DNA of 6,242 nt from an uncultured Christensenellaceae bacterium. GTDB lineage: Bacteria; Bacillota; Clostridia; Christensenellales; Aristaeellaceae. Each line of letters opens with the position of its first letter. Positions within the stretch are counted from its first letter, which is position 1. The notes beneath the pieces are model-generated. The model was not told the origin of the DNA. It ran no database searches and worked only from the letters and a program-made list of their open reading frames with translations. The stretch covers positions 1-6,242 of the forward strand of contig CAJOPV010000155.1 of NCBI GenBank assembly GCA_905236495.1, written 5' to 3'. The translations under genes were made by a program, and so were the position numbers. Shown here piece by piece: positions 1-4,834 of this stretch.

Positions 1-57
1 CCGGAAGCGGACCTGGAACGGCTGCAAAAAGCCCTGAGCCCCTACAAGGCCAAGTAA
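1..57 (+). CDS. C-terminal fragment of an unidentified protein (partial at the left edge)
   Basis: The reading frame starting at base 1 is open for 18 codons (PEADLERLQKALSPYKAK) and ends with TAA. The codons mostly end in G or C, like the amidase and galE further right, and a strong intrinsic terminator follows 33 bases after the stop. This is what the end of a real gene looks like. The tail is charged and probably helical, and too short to identify a family. A seven-pair hairpin with one bulge lies at 63-82, just after the stop, but has no U tract. Confidence 0.6.
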   Translation, partial: PEADLERLQKALSPYKAK

Positions 58-90
58 CGAATCCGGGCTTTTTCAGCCCCGGTCGCTTGC

Positions 91-133
91 AAGGCGCAAT
101 ACCGCCGGCACGGCGGCTCATTGCGCCTTTTTT
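91..133 (+). terminator. Strong rho-independent terminator of the leftmost gene
   Basis: A perfect 10-bp inverted repeat (AAGGCGCAAT at 91-100, ATTGCGCCTT at 120-129) encloses a second stem (CCGCC 102-106, GGCGG 112-116). It runs straight into six T residues (128-133) followed by a C/T-rich stretch. This is a textbook intrinsic terminator for transcription arriving from the gene that ends at 57, and it separates that gene from the methyltransferase. Confidence 0.9.
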
Positions 134-265
134 CTCTCTTCATCGGGCTCGGAAACGAACAGGCCAAGCTGTACTGCGAAGGCGCGGACAGATGGAAGAA
201 GCGCTGCGGGAATCCGCCGTCTTTGATATGGCATGCTCACCTTGGATCAACAAATCGATGTTTGC

Positions 266-270
266 GGAGA
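266..270 (+). promoter_or_regulatory. Ribosome binding site that sets the methyltransferase start
   Basis: GGAGA lies 7 bases before the ATG at 278. The in-frame upstream ATG at 233 has no purine-rich site at a usable distance. The site therefore favours 278 over 233. Confidence 0.7.
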
Positions 271-277
271 TGTTTAC

Positions 278-1036
278 ATGGAATTCAGAAAAATCTTCGA
301 TACGATTCCTGAACAGTTTGATCGGTTCAGGCCGAGATACAGCCCGGAATTATTTGCATGCCTGATTCATTATGCAAAGCTCGGCCCGAAAAGCAGCGTC
401 CTGGAGCTCGGGCCGGGCACAGGGCAGGCGACAGACCCGATTCTGGAAACAGGATGCGATTATCACGCCATAGAGCTCGGAGAACACCTCTATGCAAAAA
501 TGAAAGAAAAGTACGATCGATTCCCGAACTTCCAAATTGTGAATGATGATTTCATCACCCATGATTTTCAGCTGCAACGGTTTGATTTGGTTTATTCTGC
601 CGCAACCATTCAATGGATCCCGGAAGAGATTGCTTTCACAAAAACTTTTGAACTGCTGAAACCCGGAGGGGTTCTGGCGATGATGCTGACAAGATCAGAT
701 TACAAAACGCCAAACGAGGAACTCTATGAGAAAATCCAGAGGCTGTACGATCAGTATTATAAGCCGGATATTCCCTATACGCATGGCGGCTTTCGGTATG
801 AAAACGCGCAAAACTACGGCTTTACAGATTTCCAGAAGCATGATTTTTATGGGAAACGCATCATGAACCCGGACGAATATGTTTCATTCTGCGGCACCCA
901 TTGCGATCATATCGTGATACCGGAGCCCTTTAAGACAGCGTTCTTTGAGGGGCTTCGCAAGGCGGTGGCTGAAAATGGAGGGAAAGTTACATTCCATGAC
1001 ACTTATGTCCTGTATCTGACCCGCAAGCCGCTGTAA
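278..1036 (+). CDS. Class I SAM-dependent methyltransferase
   Basis: A 252-residue soluble enzyme predicted to transfer a methyl group from S-adenosylmethionine to an unknown small acceptor in the cytoplasm. Seen in the sequence: the glycine-rich SAM-binding motif I ELGPGTG (about residues 43-49), an acidic residue at the end of strand 2 (E66), NDDF (89-92) at the adenine-contacting position, the motif-IV-like strand FDLVYSAATIQWI (102-114), and LKPGG (128-131 region) before strand 5. The N-terminus MEFRKIFDTIPEQFDRFRPRY resembles those of Tam-like/Methyltransf_11-type enzymes in Firmicutes. The ATG at 278 is chosen because GGAGA sits 7 bases upstream and the alternative at 233 adds 15 residues without a ribosome binding site. 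No convincing promoter was found between 134 and 277. Its own terminator follows, so it is probably monocistronic. Many codons end in A or T, unlike the central genes, which may indicate later acquisition. The acceptor is unknown. Confidence 0.92.
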   Translation: MEFRKIFDTIPEQFDRFRPRYSPELFACLIHYAKLGPKSSVLELGPGTGQATDPILETGCDYHAIELGEHLYAKMKEKYDRFPNFQIVNDDFITHDFQLQRFDLVYSAATIQWIPEEIAFTKTFELLKPGGVLAMMLTRSDYKTPNEELYEKIQRLYDQYYKPDIPYTHGGFRYENAQNYGFTDFQKHDFYGKRIMNPDEYVSFCGTHCDHIVIPEPFKTAFFEGLRKAVAENGGKVTFHDTYVLYLTRKPL

Positions 1037-1076
1037 GCATGTATCCTGTTTTATCTCAATTTGTGAAATTGAAGGG

Positions 1077-1118
1077 CGCGCTTACTCACCGCCTTCCCGG
1101 TGGTGAAAGCACGTTTTT
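1077..1118 (+). terminator. Intrinsic terminator after the methyltransferase
   Basis: Core stem CACCG (1087-1091) / CGGTG (1098-1102) around a 6-base loop is extended by an imperfect lower stem (about 1077-1086 with 1103-1113, one wobble, one bulge, two mismatches). Five T residues at 1114-1118 follow. The hairpin starts 40 bases after the methyltransferase stop. Confidence 0.65.
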
Positions 1119-1147
1119 CTATGTAAGAATGAAACCGTGATTCACCC

Positions 1148-1175
1148 TTGAAAGCACGAACCATAAGAGTATAAA
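1148..1175 (+). promoter_or_regulatory. Promoter-like hexamer pair with no gene behind it
   Basis: TTGAAA (1148-1153) and TATAAA (1170-1175) are 16 bases apart on the plus strand and match the sigma-A consensus well. Downstream lies only the opposite strand of the phosphoesterase gene and its 3' flank. The ATG at 1180 opens a frame without a ribosome binding site. If active, the pair would make a transcript antisense to the phosphoesterase. The stretch is A/T-rich, so chance is a real alternative. Confidence 0.25.
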
Positions 1176-1200
1176 AAATATGGAAAAACTTCTTCGTCCC

Positions 1201-1243
1201 GCCTCCCCTTCCCGGAGGACTGTCGGCAAAGCCGGCGGAGAGC
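1201..1243. repeat. Double-hairpin intergenic element, possible dispersed repeat
   Basis: Two adjacent stem-loops: CCTCC (1202-1206) with GGAGG (1214-1218) around a 7-base loop, then GTCGGC (1222-1227) with GCCGGC (1231-1236, one G-T pair) around AAA. A GGAGAGC run follows at 1237-1243. The order pyrimidine-rich arm, purine-rich arm, GTCGGC-AAA-GCCGGC, GGAGAG resembles the short palindromic elements I recall being scattered between genes in several gut Clostridia. Only one copy is in this window, so the repeat status is inference. Confidence 0.35.
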
Positions 1244-1266
1244 TTCTATCAATCTGCCTTTTCGTG

Positions 1267-1289
1267 GAGGAACCGATAATCGGCTCCCC
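1267..1289 (-). other. Stem-loop just past the phosphoesterase stop
   Basis: Read on the minus strand, a stem of about 10 pairs (two G-U) closes a UUA loop. It starts 2 bases after the phosphoesterase stop codon. The next bases are C-rich rather than U-rich, so this is not a normal intrinsic terminator. It could be a 3'-end stabiliser or processing structure. No better terminator for this gene was found in 1037-1291. Confidence 0.35.
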
Positions 1290-1291
1290 GT

Positions 1292-2158
1292 TTACAAGGC
1301 CCCGGACCGCATCGTCAGCAGATGGATTTGGGGCCGGGTCCCCAGGCGGACGGGCAGCACGGAGGTGCCCACCCCATTGCTCACCAGGATATCCGTGCCC
1401 TGTTCGTGATACCAGCCGGAGCGATAACGGTCCTTTAAGTCGCTGGAGGAATGCAGGGAATGGCCCAGCACCGTCACCTGTCCCCCGTGGGTATGCCCGC
1501 ACAGGGCCAGCTGGTAAAAAGGCCCGTCCGCCAGGGCATAGACCTGCGGCAGGATATCCGGCTCGTGCGGGAAAAACACGGTAAAATCCGCTTCCCTTGT
1601 CAGCTCCGAAAGCTTGGAAAGATCGGGCTCCCCGTTGTAATAATCATCCGCGCCGGCAAAAGCCACCCGCTTTCCCGCTTTTTCCAGCATCCATACGTCG
1701 TTGCAAAGAGGCGTGACCCCGTCCGCCCGCATGGCGTCCAGGATCCTGGGCAGATTGCCGTCGGGCAAAGTCCTGTCGTGATTTCCCAGGGCTGCAGCCA
1801 CCCCATACCGGGCCCGGAAGCCGGGCTTTAAGCGGAAAAAATCCACCGCGCCTTGGGAATCCTCCCCATAATCGCCCCCCAGCAGGATCACATCCGGAGA
1901 AAGGGCGTTCACCCGTTCCGCCAGGGCGCGCACCCGCTTTTCCCCAAAGAGCGCGCCAAAGTGGATATCGGAAAGGTACGCCAGCCTGAGCCCGTTCAGG
2001 ACGGCGGGCCATCGGGGGTTTCGGTATTCCTCCTCCGCCGTATCCAATTGGGCCGCCAGATACAGGGGATACAGAACAGGCCAATCGTTGGGCAATTGAG
2101 CAAGCAGCCTTCCCAGCCAGGGCACCCTCTTGGCTCGCTTCCTGTGCGCCTTGCTCAC
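1292..2158 (-). CDS. Calcineurin-like metallophosphoesterase, YkuE/YaeI type
   Basis: A 288-residue enzyme of the two-metal calcineurin-like phosphoesterase fold. All expected metal and catalytic motifs are present in order: SDIHFG (D64, H66), GGDYGED (D96), GNHD (N126-D128), FFPHEPD (H198) and GHTHGGQ (H222, H224). The GHTHGGQ ending and the downstream VSNGVGTSVLPVRLGTRPQIHLL stretch match the COG1408 branch that includes YkuE and YaeI. Relatives act on phosphoesters or pyrophosphates, some at the cell envelope. The substrate here cannot be told. The N-terminus is very basic (MSKAHRKRAKRV), with no Tat twin-arginine signal and only a short weakly hydrophobic stretch (about 27-38), so it may be cytosolic or loosely membrane-bound. 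The start is GTG, supported by AAGGAGGG six bases upstream. It is divergent from the amidase-galE operon and shares its promoter region. Confidence 0.92.
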   Translation of the reverse strand: MSKAHRKRAKRVPWLGRLLAQLPNDWPVLYPLYLAAQLDTAEEEYRNPRWPAVLNGLRLAYLSDIHFGALFGEKRVRALAERVNALSPDVILLGGDYGEDSQGAVDFFRLKPGFRARYGVAAALGNHDRTLPDGNLPRILDAMRADGVTPLCNDVWMLEKAGKRVAFAGADDYYNGEPDLSKLSELTREADFTVFFPHEPDILPQVYALADGPFYQLALCGHTHGGQVTVLGHSLHSSSDLKDRYRSGWYHEQGTDILVSNGVGTSVLPVRLGTRPQIHLLTMRSGAL

Positions 2159-2164
2159 GGCGTT

Positions 2165-2172
2165 CCCTCCTT
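2165..2172 (-). promoter_or_regulatory. Ribosome binding site for the GTG start of the phosphoesterase
   Basis: On the minus strand AAGGAGGG lies 6 bases before the GTG at 2158-2156. It is a near-perfect Shine-Dalgarno sequence at ideal spacing, and it settles the non-ATG start. Confidence 0.8.
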
Positions 2173-2189
2173 CCCCCTCGCGTCAAAAT

Positions 2190-2218
2190 ATTGTAACATA
2201 TTATTTCCCGTTCCGCAA
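2190..2218 (-). promoter_or_regulatory. Sigma-A-like promoter of the phosphoesterase
   Basis: On the minus strand: -35 TTGCGG (2218-2213), 17-base spacer, -10 TACAAT (2195-2190) with a TGt extension just upstream. This would start transcription near 2183, about 25 bases before the GTG. Its -35 box touches the -35 box of the divergent plus-strand promoter. Confidence 0.65.
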
Positions 2219-2248
2219 TTGCCACCCGGGAGCGGGATATGCTATAAT
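2219..2248 (+). promoter_or_regulatory. Sigma-A-like promoter of the amidase-galE operon
   Basis: -35 TTGCCA (2219-2224), 18-base spacer, perfect -10 TATAAT (2243-2248) with the extended-10 TGc immediately before it. The expected start near 2255 leaves a leader of about 34 bases before the ATG at 2289. No riboswitch or attenuator would fit in that leader. Confidence 0.8.
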
Positions 2249-2288
2249 ATGCAAGAAGATCCCATGCAACGCTGAAAGGAAGATGCCC

Positions 2289-3605
2289 ATGCCCTTCAGA
2301 CGCCTTCTGCCCCTGGTGCTGGCGCTGATGCTGCTGCCCGCCTTTCCCGCCCTTGCCGCCGTGCAGGTGGATGTAACGGAAATGGACGGGGGCTTTCATT
2401 ACGCTTTTGCCCTGCCGGGGGAGGAATTTGCTCTGCTGGATTATTCCGCGCCCCTGGAAAAGGGCAGCATGGTGCTCTGGGGCGAAAACGGCGCGTTTGA
2501 GGGGGACGTGGCCCTGCGCTGCTCCCAGGCCGGAGGCGCGCTGAAGGTAACGGTGAAAAACCTGGATGAACGAACCCAGGGCGAAGCCAAGCTGACGTTG
2601 GCAAAGGACCCCGCTTACGCCGCCCCCACCGGCAAATCCACCGTGAAGGTGACGAATTTCGTCCTGAAGGAAACCGGGGAAGGCATCGCGTATTCCTTCC
2701 TGGCTCCGGGCTCCGATTTTATGATGCTCTGCGTTCACAGCAAGCAGGAAACCTACACGTTCCCCGTGTATCCTCAGGATGAAACGGGGCTGTATCAGGG
2801 CGAAATCGTCATGCCCCTCACCTATCCCCGCAGCCAGATCACCGTGCAGGTGCAGACGGCGAAGGGGCTTGTGCAGAAAGAGGAGAAGGCCCGGAAGGGC
2901 TATCAGGCCCCCGATCCCGCGGAGCAGCGGGAGGGCCGCTTATCCGGCGTCACCGTCTGCATCGATCCCGGTCACGCCGAAAACGGGCAGCGGGTGCTGG
3001 AGCCCATCGGCCCTGGCTTAACGGGCAAGACCAGCGGCACCTCCGGCATGGCCCAGGGCATTTCCACAAAGCGGATGGAATCCATCGTGGTGCTGGAAAT
3101 TTCCATGCTGCTGCGGGATGAGCTGCTGCGCCAGGGCGCCAACGTGGTATTAACCCGCACCGCCCAGGACGGGTGGCTTTCCAACCTGGACCGCTGCCAG
3201 GTGGCGGAGGACGCCGGGGCCCAGATCATGCTCCGCCTTCACGGGGATACCCGGGAATCCCACACCAAACTGGGCTTTTCGGTGTATGGCCCCCTGAATT
3301 CCACCTATGCCCGGGCGGAGGCGGAGCCCAAGGTTTATCGCGCCATGGGTGAAATGCTCATCGACGATATGAAGCGGGCGGTGGGCTATGCCCTGGAGGA
3401 TAAGTACGGCATCGTGCACCTGAACGACCAGTTCGTGGGCAACAACTGGGCAAAGATGACCTGCTTCCTGGTGGAGATGGGCTATATGTCCACCCCCCGG
3501 GAGGATTACCTGCTGTCCCACCCCGTATGGCAATCCCGCATCGCCCAGGGCATGGCCCAGGGGGTGTATGATATCGCGGTGTATCGGGGCTGGATCGCCG
3601 AATAA
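2289..3605 (+). CDS. Secreted N-acetylmuramoyl-L-alanine amidase (Amidase_3) with two N-terminal repeat domains
   Basis: A 438-residue exported zinc amidase predicted to cut the bond between N-acetylmuramic acid and L-alanine in peptidoglycan. A signal peptide (FRR then LLPLVLALMLLPAFPALAA, cleavage near residue 23/24) is followed by two related beta-rich modules (about 25-105 and 117-195) that share the pattern Y-x-F-x(2)-PG-x(2)-F. The catalytic domain (about 218-438) shows IDPGH (H229), E264 in TKRMES, H318 in LRLHGD and catalytic E396 in LVEMGYMST. These are the zinc ligands and general base of the Amidase_3 family. The repeats are where a wall-binding or regulatory module would be expected, but I do not recognise them. 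The ATG at 2289 is chosen over 2283 because AAAGGA (2275-2280) is 8 bases upstream of it and too close to 2283. It is the first gene of an operon with galE, 14 bases downstream. It could serve in growth, cell separation or sporulation, and the sequence does not decide which. Confidence 0.93.
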   Translation: MPFRRLLPLVLALMLLPAFPALAAVQVDVTEMDGGFHYAFALPGEEFALLDYSAPLEKGSMVLWGENGAFEGDVALRCSQAGGALKVTVKNLDERTQGEAKLTLAKDPAYAAPTGKSTVKVTNFVLKETGEGIAYSFLAPGSDFMMLCVHSKQETYTFPVYPQDETGLYQGEIVMPLTYPRSQITVQVQTAKGLVQKEEKARKGYQAPDPAEQREGRLSGVTVCIDPGHAENGQRVLEPIGPGLTGKTSGTSGMAQGISTKRMESIVVLEISMLLRDELLRQGANVVLTRTAQDGWLSNLDRCQVAEDAGAQIMLRLHGDTRESHTKLGFSVYGPLNSTYARAEAEPKVYRAMGEMLIDDMKRAVGYALEDKYGIVHLNDQFVGNNWAKMTCFLVEMGYMSTPREDYLLSHPVWQSRIAQGMAQGVYDIAVYRGWIAE

Positions 3606-3619
3606 AAGGAGGAAACAAC

Positions 3620-4636
3620 ATGCGCGTATTACTGACCGGCGGGGCCGGGTATATCGGCTCCCATACCGCCCTGGTGCTGCTCAGCGCGGGCCACGAAGTG
3701 GTGGTGCTGGATAACCTGGATAATTCCAGCCCCGAGGCCCTCAAGCGGGTGGAGGAGCTGACGGGGAAGAAGGCCCCCCTGGTGGTGGGCGACTGCACGG
3801 ACGAGGACGCCGTCGCCGCCGTGTTTGAAAACTACGGCCCCATCGACGCGGTGATCCATTTTGCCGGGCTCAAGGCCGTGGGCGAATCGGTGGCAAAGCC
3901 GCTGAAGTATTACCGCAATAACCTGGACGCCACCATGACGCTGTGCCGGGTCATGCCCAGGTACGGCTGCCGCACGCTGGTATTTTCCTCCTCCGCCACG
4001 GTGTATGGCACCAACCAGGAAATGCCCCTGCGGGAGGATTTCCCCACCGGCTGCACCAACCCCTACGGCTGGACCAAATGGATCAGCGAACGCATCCTCA
4101 CGGACGTTGCCGCCGCCGATCCCACCCGGTCCTTCGTGCTGCTCAGGTACTTTAACCCCATCGGCGCCCATGAAAGCGGACGCATCGGGGAGGACCCCTC
4201 CGGCATCCCCAATAACCTGATGCCCTATATCTGCCAGGTGGCCTCCGGGAAGCTGGATCATCTGCGTGTTTTCGGCAACGATTACCCCACCCGGGACGGC
4301 ACCGGCGAAAGGGATTACATCCACGTGATGGACCTGGCGGCGGGCCATCTGGCAGCCCTGGATTACGCCATGGATAAACAGGGCGTGGAAATCTTCAACC
4401 TGGGCACCGGCACCCCGTACAGCGTGCTGGATATCGTCCATGCCTTCGAGCAGGCCAACGGCCTCACCATCCCCTATGAGATCACCCCCCGCCGCCCCGG
4501 GGATATCGCCGTCTGCTACGCCGACGCCACCCGGGCCAGGGAGCTGCTCCATTGGGAAGCCAAGCGGGATTTAACGCAAATGTGCCGGGACGCCTGGAAC
4601 TGGCAGAAGCAGAACCCGCAGGGATACCAGGGTTGA
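3620..4636 (+). CDS. galE: UDP-glucose 4-epimerase
   Basis: A 338-residue cytoplasmic NAD-dependent short-chain dehydrogenase-fold enzyme that interconverts UDP-glucose and UDP-galactose, feeding galactose use and glycan synthesis. It has the full family length (E. coli GalE is also 338 residues). Visible motifs: the NAD-binding GGAGYIGSH (7-15), FAGLKAVGES (81-90), the catalytic serine in SSSATVYG (about 124), Y149-x3-K153 in NPYGWTKW, and the signature blocks YFNPIGAHESG, EDPSGIPNNLMPYI and VFGNDYPTRDGTGERDYIHVMDLA. Residue 299, which helps decide whether the N-acetylated sugars fit, is Cys as in human GALE rather than Tyr as in E. coli. The enzyme may therefore also interconvert UDP-GlcNAc and UDP-GalNAc. 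A consensus AAAAGGAGG (3604-3612) overlaps the amidase stop and lies 7 bases before the ATG, so the two genes are almost certainly co-transcribed. Confidence 0.97.
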   Translation: MRVLLTGGAGYIGSHTALVLLSAGHEVVVLDNLDNSSPEALKRVEELTGKKAPLVVGDCTDEDAVAAVFENYGPIDAVIHFAGLKAVGESVAKPLKYYRNNLDATMTLCRVMPRYGCRTLVFSSSATVYGTNQEMPLREDFPTGCTNPYGWTKWISERILTDVAAADPTRSFVLLRYFNPIGAHESGRIGEDPSGIPNNLMPYICQVASGKLDHLRVFGNDYPTRDGTGERDYIHVMDLAAGHLAALDYAMDKQGVEIFNLGTGTPYSVLDIVHAFEQANGLTIPYEITPRRPGDIAVCYADATRARELLHWEAKRDLTQMCRDAWNWQKQNPQGYQG

Positions 4637-4655
4637 TCGCTTTTCCCCCCGGAAT

Positions 4656-4685
4656 GAATCGAAGCGCCGCAGCTCTTCGGTTTTT
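4656..4685 (+). terminator. Probable intrinsic terminator of the amidase-galE operon
   Basis: CGAAG (4660-4664) pairs with CTTCG (4675-4679) around a 10-base loop, extended below by A-T and G-T pairs. Five T residues follow at 4681-4685. It lies 19 bases after the galE stop. The stem is modest, so read-through into the downstream secreted-protein gene is possible. Confidence 0.5.
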
Positions 4686-4817
4686 CATAGCCAGGGCAGG
4701 GTTGATTGACCTATATGCTTCATTCGGCATTCCAAGCTGCCGGGATGCGGTATTCAGAAAAAATGCGTGGGGAATCAAAGCTTTGTTCCGGCAGAGGAAA
4801 AGCTGCTTACGTAGGGC

Positions 4818-4825
4818 AAAGGAGG
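4818..4825 (+). promoter_or_regulatory. Ribosome binding site inside a small palindrome, before a TTG start
   Basis: AAAGGAGG (4818-4825) is an excellent Shine-Dalgarno sequence, but the nearest in-frame ATG (4847) is 21 bases away. A TTG at 4835 lies 9 bases downstream and is in frame. The site is also the left arm of the odd palindrome AAGGAG-G-CTCCTT (4819-4831), which could fold as a 5-bp hairpin and hide it. Confidence 0.55.
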
Positions 4826-4834
4826 CTCCTTGTC

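Noticed and set aside
233..277. Upstream ATG at 233 extending the methyltransferase by 15 residues
   Set aside because: There is no ribosome binding site before it, while the ATG at 278 has GGAGA 7 bases upstream and gives the N-terminus expected for the family.
1180..1584. Plus-strand frame of 134 codons starting at 1180
   Set aside because: It is mostly antisense to the phosphoesterase, lacks a ribosome binding site, and the translation looks like repeat and shadow sequence.
2264..2275. Minimal leader ORF ATG CAA CGC TGA before the amidase
   Set aside because: It is only three codons, without a convincing ribosome binding site. There is no attenuator hairpin in the short leader, so coincidence is the simpler reading.
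2130..2288. Longer amidase reading frame starting at 2130
   Set aside because: It would overlap the phosphoesterase start and both promoters, and would place more than 50 residues before a complete signal peptide. The promoter at 2219-2248 lies inside it.
1644..2738. Minus-strand frame of 364 codons across the phosphoesterase and amidase
   Set aside because: It runs over the promoter region and two well-supported genes. Its translation is low-complexity (G, Q, H, R rich) with no domain, and is a by-product of GC-rich coding sequence on the other frames.
3629..4552. Minus-strand frame of 307 codons opposite galE
   Set aside because: It is an antisense shadow of galE. The translation is rich in G, H, V and A with no recognisable motif, and no ribosome binding site supports it.
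4702..4734. Promoter for the secreted-protein gene from TTGATT/TTGACC
   Set aside because: No acceptable -10 box lies 16-18 bases downstream of either hexamer. The promoter of this gene remains unidentified.
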